NCBI GenBank assembly: GCA_030620095.1
Contig: JAUTXW010001607.1
Location: 62,001 to 126,000 of the forward strand
Direction: 5' to 3'
Source: Kuschelorhynchus macadamiae
Lineage: Eukaryota; Arthropoda; Insecta; Coleoptera; Curculionidae
DNA: 64,000 nt
Made by a program: the position numbers and the translations under genes. Positions 25,187 through 39,578 of this stretch are shown piece after piece; the stretch's first letter is position 1, and each line of letters starts with the position of its first letter. The notes under the pieces are model-generated. The model worked only from the letters and a program-made list of their open reading frames with translations. It ran no database searches and was not told the DNA's origin.

Positions 25187-25312
25187 GGGTGTCTCGTTAT
25201 CTGGAGAACTGTAAAAAAATAGAGGGACAATTTAAAGACAAATATTTCTTTGTTTCTTTTGAAGGTTTAATTTTTTTTTTATTCATATTTTTTTAAATAA
25301 GACACTCTACAT
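25187..25312. repeat. possible short MITE
   Basis: GCAGGGTGTCT at the left and AAGACACTC at the right form a short inverted pair about 125 bp apart. This spacing fits a small Tc1/mariner-derived MITE, but the arms are only about 9 bp long. Confidence 0.35.
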
Positions 25313-26570
25313 ATTATTTCAGATTATGAGAGCGCGTTTAAAAACAAGTCAACGATATATACGAGTATAGGTTTGTAAGTAGCGTTTCAGATTTATTGGC
25401 ATTTTCTTCATTTTTTTATCGACTTTCAAATTAACAGAATTATACTAGTTTTAAACTTTTTAAATTGTACGAGAGCTAAAAAAGTTAAAGGTTCATTCTA
25501 TTTATAGTCTAATACTCAAGTGTTAAAACTTAAAAGAATTACAACGTATCCATGTTCCGAGTATCGTATTTTTAAAATTTTATTAGTGCTGCTCCGATAT
25601 ATTATATTAAATTTAAATAGAGCATTAAACTACGATTCCAATGATATATAATAATATGGGTCTACGATTGACCGTTTCAGATATATTGACGATCATCGTC
25701 AAAAATTAAGTAATTTTTTTATAGCAAAGGTTTCAAATTGTGTATATAAAAAAAGATGCACCCTTGTCCGTTACCTTAATAAACTATTGGTTACCAAGAA
25801 ACAGTAAATGACGTTAATACAGATATTTCGGCCTAACATTTGCCTCAGAGGAAACCATAATTAAATGTTTTTAGATTTATATTAAATGTGGCTTAAATTT
25901 ACCGTTATTATTTATAAACAATTAAACACTTTAAATTAAGTTGAAAAAGAATTGTAAAATAATTAATAAACTTCAAGTTTTGCACATATTCTCCACTCTG
26001 GGCAATACATGAGTATATTTATTTTATCACTTTTACGTTAGAGCCACTTTGAATAATTGAATGTTTTTGCTTAAAATACTCAAGATCGACAAAATTGTTG
26101 TTTATAAATTGATTTACCTCCCCTTCACTCTGACTTGGAGCACGATAATATTATTCAACTCTCTTTTAGCAAATTATAGACAAAAATTTTGCACAATTTA
26201 TTCAACCCAATGGAAATGTTGCCTTGTCCCCCCCCCCCCCCAGGAACCCTGATCTAACCCCTTAATAATATTTTTGGGGAACTTTAAAATACAAGCTGTT
26301 TAAAAATAGATGCCAAGATCTTGATCAACTTAAGCAAAAAATAATTGGAGAAACTCAATTCACACTCAGGGTGTAGTAAAAGAGACAAAAAATTTATGGA
26401 AATTTACATTGTGCATTGCTGAAAACTGAACTGAAGATACGTGCAAAACTTAGTTTTTAAAATACATCTAAAAAAAAATAATCTGATTTCCTATAAGCCC
26501 AATGTTAAGCAGATGGCGTTCCAAAACATCGGATAGGAGAGACGACATAGTGTTCTCCCAGACACCAAGG
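25313..26570. other. AT-rich stretch with poly-C tract
   Basis: Holds a run of 14 C at 26228-26241, unusual in this AT-rich window. Also a weak direct similarity between 25352-25400 and 25637-25700 sharing CGTTTCAGATTTATTG/CGTTTCAGATATATTG. No genes recognised. Confidence 0.5.
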
Positions 26571-26576
26571 CTGAGT

Positions 26577-27320
26577 GTACGGACATAACGGAGCGCCGAC
26601 CATTGCTCCGACCATAGCATTGCACCATAGTTCCGCTCACCAAAAAAAAAAAACACACACAATACTAAATCTGAACGGTTACATCGGAGCGCCGACCCTC
26701 GCTCCGCGCATAGGTTCAAGCCAGGGTCAGGTGCGTAGCCCCAGAATAGAAACTGAACTTAGTATTTTTTTGACTTTCGATCACAGTTTCGTGTCGCATT
26801 CGCATATGGATAAACTAATCGGGCTTTTGTTTATTCGCGAGTCTATTTGGAACAACAAAGACCAAAACCATCACAACCGTATTATTTTAAACAAATTTTG
26901 GAACTGAATTGCAAAGAGTTTACTTTATCTCCAAATTCGTTTAAGACATAATCAGATGTTTTTATTTTCATCTTCATGTAGTCAAAGAACCAGACCGTTT
27001 CTCTTAAATATACGTTTGTTGTATTAAAGGATGTACTTTAGTAGTTTGACACTGTTTATATTGGCACCACTTTTTAGCACTTGAATTTAAAATAATGTCT
27101 TCCTCATCTGAAAACGAGGATGTCGAAAAATCCATTTTAAATGGGACACTCGTTCTCGCTAAATTGCAAGGCAAGGACTGATAAAAGCAAGAGCACGATG
27201 CGGAGCCTCAAAGTGACCATCGGAGCGCCTGGGTTCGAGCGATGGTCTAGGGTACTATGCTATAGTCGAGGGTCATACTATGCTATGGTCGAGGGGCGAC
27301 GGTCCCCGTTGTGTCCGTAC
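26577..27320. mobile_element. inverted-repeat DNA element carrying a MADF-like fragment
   Basis: The ends GTACGGACATAACGG (26577-26591) and CCGTTGTGTCCGTAC (27306-27320) are inverted repeats with one mismatch. Similarity continues inward through GACCATAGCAT-type blocks, which are repeated two or three times at each end. The end regions are markedly GC-richer than the flanks (CGGAGCGCCGACC occurs twice on the left, CGGAGCGCC once on the right). A target duplication was not found. A MADF-like piece at 26800-26940 suggests PIF/Harbinger ancestry, but this remains an inference. Confidence 0.6.
26800..26940 (+). pseudogene. MADF-domain fragment
   Basis: HMDKLIGLLFIRESIWNNKD followed by NHHNRIILNKFW, a stop, then IAKSL fits the start of a MADF domain: acidic/hydrophobic start, LIxxVxxRxxLWNxxDxxYHNR, then the W-x-x-I-A helix. 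MADF is a Myb/SANT-related DNA-binding fold found in insect transcription factors and in the second protein of many PIF/Harbinger transposons. Only about 45 codons are readable and one stop interrupts them. Its location between inverted ends favours transposon over host origin. Confidence 0.6.
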
Positions 27321-27860
27321 CTTTATGCTTTCTAGTGTATCAGCTTCCAATTCGTCCAATGACTGTTTCTTAAGGGCATCCATTTATGAAGAGCGCTGGC
27401 CAAAGAAAAAGTCTCTAAAGCGATATCAACAAACATTTTAAAGAATAAACTGATTGCTGGGCCTTCTTTCTAACAGAGATATACAATGCAAGAACTGATA
27501 CAATGAATGTTAAATGTTACTGGAACAACCTGTCTAAAAGCTATATAAATATAATAAAACATACCCTTACAAAGATATACACACAGTATTTGTCAGTGAA
27601 ATGAAACTGTACTAACCTATTTTCCTTTAAGTTAAAAAAATTTTATAAAAAAAATAAAACCGACCTTAAAAATGCATTAAAATTTAAGGAAATAATATTT
27701 TAGATCATCTGGAAAATTATATTATAAAATTATATAAATTTCATTGTAATTCTCAAGTTTAACAAATAGCCACTGGGTCTACTGCATACTATGTAACATC
27801 ATTGTTTAATAACATATCTAATTATACAATATGCAATAGTATACGCATGCATGTATGTAA
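27321..27860. other. AT-rich spacer, nothing recognised
   Basis: No coding, RNA or paired repeat signal that I can support. Confidence 0.5.
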
Positions 27861-27864
27861 TGTA

Positions 27865-28070
27865 ACAGCGTGTAAACCGTTCAAATTGCGCCGTTCCGTC
27901 ATTTTTAACAATTTTTAATATGCTTCCTATGCGACCACTTTGCTAACATCCTGAATATTCCCTGAAAATTTCATCCAAATTGGTCACATCATCTCGGAGT
28001 ACAAACATAAAAAATGATGCATAGGATCGAATTGATAACCTCCTCTCCTTTTTTGAAGTCGGATAAAAAG
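27865..28070 (+). repeat. dispersed LINE-type 3' tail
   Basis: Ends with CTCCTTTTTTGAAGTCGGAT, shared with CTCCTTTTTTGAAGTCTGTT at 56549-56568, preceded in both by a segment about viewing positions ATTGGTCACATCATCTCGGAGTAC-like text. This style of tail is common in non-LTR-derived repeats of insects. Confidence 0.45.
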
Positions 28071-28205
28071 CAGTTTATGTTTAATCTTAAATTTTCTTTT
28101 TTTCCTCTTAGAGTAAAATAATGAAAAGATAAACATTAAAGGCGGAGTAAAATATAATTCTGTAAACCATACTTTCAACTGTATTTCAAAAATCAAAAAT
28201 TATAA

Positions 28206-28978
28206 ATACAGAGGGTAATGAATGAGCCAAAAAGCATTAATAAATTAAACTACTCAAAATATAGAGAAAAATGGGGGCTTAGAAAAATGGGGCTCATTAA
28301 TGAGATGCATGGCGTTAAAGTTTAAATCTCGAAATTGTTATTTTTCTACAGCTCAAGCTAAAATTTACTTGAGCATAAATACAAATCATATCTTCTATTT
28401 CACTATTTGGAATATTCATTATTTCTAGACATATTAATTACAAGTAGTCAATTTCTATGAAGATTTAAATTAATGTTTATTCGAATTAATGAATGTCAAC
28501 AATAATGTGTGCCAAGTATCCATAATTTCGCTCATTTCTTCACCATACCCTACTCCGTTCTAAGGAACTGTTTTTGAACCCGCGATTTGACTTGTAATAA
28601 AAAAATTGCAAATATAAACTTTTTTTCTGAGAAGCAAAAAAAATAGTGAAACGGTACTGACAAGAAAGTTATGGCATAAAATAGCGAGTGTACAGGGTGT
28701 AACAAGTGCCCTCTACATATTACATGAAAAAATAGAATTCAGTCGTATTCCCCATCCCCGAAAACTGCTAATTACCAGTTTTTATGTCGATACCTTAAAA
28801 ACAGCTTGGGCTATAGAAAAATAACCATTTCGAGATTTAAACTTTAACACCTTGTATCTCATTAATGATACTGAGTGACCTTTTCCTAAGGCATATTTGA
28901 CTCAATATCATTATTTTTACGATTTAGTCTTGGATTGCTTTTTGCCGCATTAATTACCGATCACCCTGTGTACATAAA
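28206..28978. mobile_element. foldback element with about 150-bp inverted arms
   Basis: Left arm 28206-28360 and right arm 28800-28978 are reverse complements over long blocks: GTTAAAGTTTAAATCTCGAA, TTATTTTTCTA(C/T)AGC and GCCAAAAAGCA-type segments. The right edge is ATCACCCTGTGTACA. A second CAGGGTGTAACAAGTGCCC motif at 28692 lies inside. The loop (28361-28799) is not repetitive and codes for nothing recognised. The CCCTGTGTACA edge fits a Tc1/mariner-type terminus. Confidence 0.65.
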
Positions 28979-28979
28979 A

Positions 28980-30410
28980 ATGTAGGTTCTTTAGCAGAAA
29001 GTCTTACAAAACACATTAAAAACTAAATGGCATTCATCTACATTGTAAATAATTGTATAAGCGTCCATTTGATTTTAAAAACACCTTAAAATACGGGCTG
29101 CATTCGAACGAAAGTCGTCAAGCACAAATCCTAATCCTGAAACATTGTGCAGATTTCAACTCTAAGCTGAATTTAATGCACTTCGAATGTGGCTCTCTAA
29201 CGAACCAAATAAAAAAAGAACCTTCAAAGCTTTTAAGCAGAAAAGACTGTTAATCGTGGCTCGCATTCTAAAGTTCTGATTGATTTTTGGCTATTTTAAT
29301 TTATTCGACTTCAATTTTAAAATCAACTGTCGCTCTTAGAGATAAAACCTATAGTATATCACTATCCTTTTTAACGATATCTTAGAAACCGGCACTTTAT
29401 AAAAACAAGTACTTGAGATTAAAACCATTTTTTATTCGAAAATAGTCTGACATAAATAAGTTTTTAATCACCCAGCTTCAGTAACTAATGGATCCTGACG
29501 CTTCTCAAACCGTTCCCCTATCTAATCTATTAATTTAAACACAGCAACGCTAAGGCAGGCAAATCAATAGCAGCATCTTATTGGTAGAGATAATATTAAT
29601 GTACCTGTTTTAAAAATTAAGGGACTTGAAGTGTTGGTAATGTCCCAGAATACAAGTTGTGGAACGTCATAAAATCGCGATGGTAAATATGATTGTGTGA
29701 ACAACTACTCGATGAAACATTTATATTAATATTACATAAAATGTAAATATGAATTTTTTTTTACAAGCCCTTGTTATTACATAGTAGTTTCTTCAAATGC
29801 AACGTCTCGAATGAACAAACCAAAATAGACTTTTACTTCAGGGTTCATTAAAACGGTTTAAGATTTCTACCCTATCTAGTAGTTTTTTTAATGATTTATT
29901 TATACCAGGTAATTGAAATAAATATAAATATTAATACAAATTTTACAATTAAGTATTATCTATTTAGAAACTAACTAACACGAGATAAAAGGTAACCTAC
30001 TAGTTAGCAGAAATGGTAGGATTTTTATTACTGAGTAATCAGTCTTCCAATCCTAGCTCACTATTAATAGTTTTGATATATATTCTAAATGATTCATATT
30101 TATTTCATAAGGAATATTATTATAATTATATATAGAACATATAAAAGATGATTTATATTGCTGAACAGGATTTTTTAAGTTATTTTGATTTCTTCTTAAA
30201 TTATCAATGTTATTTCTAAATTGAATTTTTTTCATATAAATAGTTAGGCAATTTGCTTAAAATTATTATATAAGAAAAACATAATAAGGGGAATTCGCGC
30301 CTAAATTCTAAATCAGTTAATTTAAATCTATTAAAAATTGAAGATACAATTATTATTTAAAATTTGTAAATTATGTTTATCATTACATATGCTATGGAAA
30401 TTGTAACTAT
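28980..30410. other. AT-rich stretch, no gene recognised
   Basis: Short open frames at 29053-29253 (+) and 30053-30235 (-) are unfamiliar and are most likely chance. Confidence 0.5.
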
Positions 30411-30415
30411 TAGTT

Positions 30416-30545
30416 TGTCAGTTATGTTTTGCTCATATTTTGTACTCGTGTTTATTAGAAAAATGATTTATTTCATTGTGGCAATTGTCATCTTAAACCT
30501 ATACATATCAAAGTAGACCTCGTCTAAATTTGAACTTCTTTAGTG
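30416..30545 (+). repeat. dispersed repeat shared with 51549-51670
   Basis: CAGTTATGTTTTGCTCATAT, GTCATCTTAAACC, AAAGTAGACCTCGTCTAAAT appear in the same order as CAGTTATGTTTCGCTTATGT, GTCATCTTAAACC, AAGTTAGACCTGGACTAAAA at 51549-51670. About 120 bp is alignable. Confidence 0.65.
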
Positions 30546-30549
30546 AATA

Positions 30550-31605
30550 CGGCTAGTACTTTTTAAGTAAGATGCTTTATAGATGTCTCTTCCGAAAAAG
30601 CTACTGTGCAGAGATGTCACGCATTGTTAAACAAATATAGTGAAAAAAGTGTTTGTAAAAAAACAGTTTTTATTTTTACATTCTTCATAATATCACGTTA
30701 TTAAGAAGAGTATAGTATACTTATTATTATGAAGTTAAACGGGAATTTATCAGATAGTTTCTATAAGAAGAACAGAATTTAATTATAAGGTATATTTCGA
30801 ACATAAGCTAGGCTTCTATTTTTGCTCCCTTAAACAAGTTTGAAGTTTTGCATTTTGGTGTTAAGCTTAATTGGTAATTGTTACAATCTACTCAGGCATC
30901 TCATAAATATTTCTATAGACTGAGAATGTTACTATTAATGTTACTATTAGACTTGTCTTAAATCAGCATTGTTCCATTTTGTGAGTCTATGCCAAGTTCG
31001 ACCAACAATATAATATCCTCAAGAAGCTGTCTGCACTAACAATATTTAACAATATTTGGCTCGGTGTTGCCAGTAACGTGATTTAGGTCTTGTTTAGAAG
31101 TACAATAATTTTGTTTTAAAAAGATAAATAAAATTCCCGAGTAATAGTGCAAAATCGATCTAGAAACAAGTTTAACCGAATTTAGACATTCTTCGCGGAC
31201 AGGCAAGTCTGGAGATTGAGCTATGCTGACATCGCTCGATGGATCCCAACTAGACTGAATACTATACATCCAATCGGAGTATAATCAGTCTTTGAAAAAT
31301 CCTCGATAGTGTAACCAATATGGCAGATTACAAACATTAGGGCATGTTTATAAATTAAGACCTATTTCGTTACATTTATTTAACTTGCAGCTCATCTCGT
31401 AGAGACTTGAATGAAAATGTGGATATATGGGTTTTAGCCGACAACTGATGTTGTACCAGCCCCTGATTGATAAGAGGCCCACTAAGGCGGTGAGCTCTTC
31501 AGTCCACAGATAAAACATATAATATAAAGGATATTTGACAGAAAATACTTTTTTCCGATTGTTAATCACTTGCGCCATCTGACTTTTTAGTCTAAACTAT
31601 ATCTT
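30550..31605. other. unassigned sequence
   Basis: Two minus-strand open frames (31036-31269 and 31348-31578) have no recognisable domain. No repeat partner is seen. Confidence 0.4.
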
Positions 31606-31607
31606 AG

Positions 31608-31850
31608 AGTGCGGTGGTGACTTGTATTGGTCCGATCTCAGACGATTATCAAATTAAAGCATCGCCACGCGCGGCTAGTACCTTGATGGGTGACCACTCG
31701 GGGAAGACAATAGACCATAACTACGTGGAAATACAACCGTGTTCTCTATAAAGGTACCGTAAAGTGCAAATGCGTATGTCGGTATTTGGAGAACATCGAC
31801 AGACACTCTTATTCTTAGGCTTCAGGCCTTCGTGGTATATCCAAACATAA
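31608..31850 (+). repeat. 5S rRNA-derived SINE or 5S pseudogene
   Basis: 31626-31712 follows the 3' two-thirds of metazoan 5S rRNA. TTGGTCCGATCTCAGACGAT corresponds to the region before box A. AAATTAAAGCATCGCCACGC is the box A/intermediate element (canonical AAGTTAAGCAGCGTCGGGCG-type). GCGGCTAGTACCTTGATGGG then TGACCACTCGGGGAA is box C. The first 20 or so bases of 5S are poorly kept. The 3' end of 5S is replaced by about 140 bp of unrelated sequence ending near 31850, as in SINE3-type retroposons whose head is 5S. The pol III internal promoter is recognisable but mutated. No poly-A tail is clear. Confidence 0.75.
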
Positions 31851-32070
31851 AACAAATCTCAGTGGCCCACTCTTTAACTTTTCAATGACCAAAATAAATT
31901 TTGTTAGTTCTAAATCATGTAAAAAATTTTGTTAGTAAATTAAAATAATTTCAGTCCTTAAAATGTAATGAAATTACTTTCATGAGTAAAGAATATACTA
32001 GGGGACTATTTATTAATTTCACGTTATCTAATACGTACAATAGATGAGTACTAAAATATTTATACAGATT

Positions 32071-32249
<179 letters not shown>

Positions 32250-32779
32250 CTACATCTTCTGAACATAACATAAATCGTGTTCTACAGAAGGAAAGTGGTA
32301 TTAACAAGGAAATATTTTTATATTTTTATTCATTTAACAACAATCCCAAACACTTGCATTTTGGTATTTTCGAAAGATTCATTTCAAGATCATTTCTCAG
32401 CACCGCTATCCGTACTTTCACATCCTTTAGCATAAAACCTAAGTACAATAACATAGAGGGTTGCCAACTTTTGGAGTGAAAATCAAAGACAGTGGTTTCT
32501 AAACAGTATAGCGGAAATGAGCTGAAGGGAATATGTTTTTGGATATACTTTCTTTTAAGCTAAGAGTAATATAAAAATCTATACAGTTTAAAAGAAAGAC
32601 TTTTTTAAGGTGAAATGGTATAAAGAAAATCAAATATAAAAATATTTAATGTAGATGATAATTTTAGAATTGACATATTCTTAACAAATTATTCGGAAAA
32701 TTTGAAATTCCCTCTTTTTCAGCAGCCTTGCTTCGAACGTCGTCCGCCATTCGTCTGTCAAAAATTGAACATGGCTTAA

Positions 32780-32924
32780 TAAGTGACGCAAGGCAGGTGG
32801 CCAAACTTATTGAGATCGTCGACCGCCTTCTGCATGGCGTATGGGTCGACGCCATCGTCTCTAAACAACTCCTAAACTTGGCCTGTATCTGTCTGCATTG
32901 TGTCTCGTAGCCAACCAAGTAAAC
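32780..32924 (-). pseudogene. unrecognised coding-like relic
   Basis: This patch is clearly GC-richer than its surroundings. One minus-strand frame reads LGWLRDTMQTDTGQV, a stop, then ELFRDDGVDPYAMQKAVDDL and NKFGHL. The composition (charged, non-repetitive, few rare residues) looks like real protein, unlike translations of the AT-rich flanks. Stops occur before and after. I do not recognise the family. It could be an exon relic, a processed fragment or a transposon gene piece. Confidence 0.4.
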
Positions 32925-34204
32925 TGTGTAATGTTTAGCTTCAGAAAATTGGTGAGTAAATATTTGTGCTTTTTATGCTTTTTTTACTCTTTTGTATAAG
33001 TAAAGGGAAGATTTGAACGCATGAAAAAAGTCATTGACTTCTGAAATAATCGCAAATTTAGGGTCAAATAACCAACAATCCGTTTTTTATACAGTTTTTG
33101 AATTCATACAATGGATTTGTAATTTATAAATGCTAATTAGTTCCAAACTGACTTCGAATTGCTTCTAAACAGCTTATTATTAAATAATTTTATACTTAAA
33201 AAGTACTAATACTAATAATAATTATAACTGCTTGTTCTTTACCAGCTCTTTGAAAAACTTAGTAATCTTAAGTTCAGTTCTAGTTCGTAAACTTAATTTT
33301 TGTAACTGTGATGAAAATATATTTTTGATATATGAATATACATAATTCCAATATGTATAGATAATCTCAGCAAAATACGTGAAGTATGAAGTGTCTTACT
33401 AAACATAGAGTTATTACATTTGAGTTAAATTTTGTCTATTATATAAAGACGTTTGTCAAATTTTCAATATTACTAGACTTTAAGTTTTCGACATATTACA
33501 AAGATCAGGGACCGGTAATGTACTGTTAAAATTGTAGGGTGGTTTTCTTAATTATCTCTTGTAAAAAAGGATAAAGTTTTATTAAAAATATTCCCAAAAA
33601 GAGAATATATTAACAGGCAGTCTTTTTTTATTAAATTTCCGATACTATTGGTATCTTTCTAAGCACTACCAGCTTATTTTGTATGTTGTAACAAATTTTT
33701 AAATTTATTTTAATATTAGATTGTTAACCACGTGTTTATAAATATTTCTTGATTCTGTAGTAACTTCCGATCAAAAGAAAATTTTATTTCAGGCAATTCA
33801 ACGCAAAGAAAAAATCGGCAACATAGGGATGTTGAAAGCAGAGTATTTGAGTGAATTTTTTGTAACTTGATGACATAAAGTAAGTCAAAGTTATTAAATT
33901 TGCTTCTAACATAGATCCCGATATTTATTTATCAAGAACTAATACCCTTATGTATGATATATTTCCTTTCCGCCAAAAAAATATGATTTTCGCGTTCTTA
34001 TTCGTCTTTTCGATTTTAAATTTAATCTGTTAGCCTAACAATGTATATTTGCGCCAAAGTTAAAATCGGAAAGATAACCAGTAAAATATTCTATCAGTCT
34101 TAAACATAAAAACAAATATAATCAAACATTTAAATGTAATCAATACATATACAAACACCACATAGGTATAAAAACAAATATCGATAAATTCTTTATCCTT
34201 TCTT

Positions 34205-34241
34205 TCCTCGTAACGAATTCCAGCACACACATAAAATACAG

Positions 34242-34284
<43 letters not shown>

Positions 34285-34345
34285 CTAACTAAACATCTGT
34301 AAATATAAATTGTATTATATGTGTATGATGGAATTCGTTACTAGA
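34205..34345. repeat. hairpin around (TA)n tract
   Basis: CTCGTAACGAATTCCAGCAC at 34207 pairs with GATGGAATTCGTTACTAGAG at 34325-34344, with a (TA)n run (34244-34282) between them. Structure resembles the palindrome at 7708-8010 but in sequence is unrelated. It overlaps the start of dispersed repeat copy B. Confidence 0.65.
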
Positions 34346-35170
34346 GATGTTCTGGGTAAAGGCCAATTTACAGATTTTTTAAAATTTGCTTTTCTTTATA
34401 TTTATTTTGTCTATATAATTTTTTTTACCTTTTTTACTCCATTTTTATATTGTTTTTATCAAGCGGAAAATACCGTTCTTTTATATAATTATATTGCGGT
34501 TGTGCAAATAAGAATTTATGACAATACATCTATTTTATTTACATTTCTAACAATTATTTAGGTAGAAACAAATATACGTTTTTCTTCTCCACAACTTTTA
34601 TTGTCAGGATCTGAAATACATACCTACATAAAAACATTCACTCACTTACTATTCTTATTTAAATAAAACCACTGCCTCGATATCCTAGTATACCATTTTT
34701 TAAATTTTGTTTATATTTGTTTTTAATTTATCATTTTAATATGTTACTTTTTATTTTTTGTAACTTTATTTACATAATCTATAAAAAAAAACAGTTATGA
34801 CATTTATTATTTTCGTTTATAAAAAGGACTTCTTTTTTAACTTTTAATTAGATCGCCATGTTCTTACGCCATCTTGGATTCGTATCAAAAGTTTTACCAG
34901 TTTATATATCATTTTATTATGTCATTTTATCATTCATAAAATATTTGTATCAATATTTTATCAGTTCATCCCCATATGACAACTAATATTTTACTTTGGT
35001 TTAGGTCGCCATTTTGTTCCGCAGTATTGGATTTTTACATATCTCATCCCCATATGACCCTTAATTTTTGAGCAAAATTTAAAGTCAATCGGATAAGTAG
35101 TTTTTGAGCTATCCCTCAAACAGATCGACAGAATTGAAAAAACATATTTTTCGGAATGGAGAGACCCTGA
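34330..35170 (+). repeat. dispersed repeat, copy B
   Basis: Core GGGTAAAGGCCAATTTACAG at about 34361, then a T-rich segment with ATGACATTTATTATTTTCG, then modules with GATCGCCATGTTCTTACGCC (34853), AGGTCGCCATTTTGTTCCGC (35004) and AAAGTCAATCGGATAAGTAG (35081), ending AACATATTTTTCGGAATGGA. Block order is as in copy A. Confidence 0.65.
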
Positions 35171-35174
35171 AACA

Positions 35175-38639
<3,465 letters not shown>

Positions 38640-38640
<1 letters not shown>

Positions 38641-39060
38641 TTTACGATTTCTTTAACCTTTTCTTCTTCTTTATGTGCCGTCTTCTTTATGAAGGTTGGC
38701 GACTATTTTGATTTTCGAAATAGTTCAGCGGTCGTTTTTCCAGACCATATGTTTTTTTTTAATCAGAATCTCATAAACATACTTCTGGCTTGTTCAACGC
38801 GCCATTTAATTCCGTTTTCTTCCCTGTAATGATTGTGCAAGTATTTACACGAGTAATCCCGCTATATCCTTTGCTTTCCAAATCTTACTGATGTTCGCAT
38901 AGATTGTGTCCTTTCAACTATCTTATACTTTGATTTCATGATTTTCATTTTTAGGCCGTATGAATTGCTATTGGAATTAAAGAGGTTGGACATTTTTTTG
39001 TTTGTTTTGATTTTTCGTAGCGATATTATTGCAATTAAAAACTTCATATAGTCCATAAGC
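38640..39060 (-). pseudogene. RTE-like LINE reverse transcriptase fragment
   Basis: The minus strand gives SNSYGLKMKIMKSKYKIVER (about 38905-38970), the block after the YADD box in insect RTE/BovB-like RTs (normally YGLKMNxKKTKxMxxS). It continues, after a frame change, with CKYLHNHYREENG and IKWRVEQARSMFMRF with a stop (38769-38811), equivalent to FKYLGSxITxxG...EIKxRIEQARSxFxxM. The catalytic box itself is not readable. About 90 codons are recognisable. Probably the same clade as the LINE tail at 12755-13165, though a different part of the protein. Confidence 0.75.
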
Positions 39061-39578
39061 CAAGATTTCCAGGAGGAGGAGGCAAATGTTGACCATTTAA
39101 AAATGGCTGTATTCCTGAAAGTAAAAATCCGATTAGAAGAACGATCTTTGTTTTAAGTCTACGAAGCTTTTAGGAGAATGAGGCTTATATCGGAACCCAC
39201 TTTTCAGATTCTTCTAAACATGTATTTAAGATAGCGACAAATAGTTACATTTACGTAACGTTAATCGATAATACATTTAGATAAAATATACCTAGGCCTG
39301 GAAAACTCCATGGAATTAAAAAATATGGGGATTGCAGACCAGTACTTTTTCAAATATTGTTTATAAATGAAAAACCTACCAACAAGAGTCAGTGTTCTAT
39401 CAATTGTGTTTAACAATTATACGTAAACTAAGAACATATGGATTCATAATTCGGGAGATCTAGATTAGATGAACTAAACAGAAGTTTTTTATTACTTTGT
39501 ATATGCACAGTTGTATAAACAATAGTCAACCTTTACTTTATAGATCAGTGTTAAGTGTGACTTCACACTTTGGTCTCT

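Noticed and set aside
31626..31712. A functional 5S rRNA gene
   Set aside because: The 5' fifth and 3' end are missing or diverged and boxes carry substitutions.
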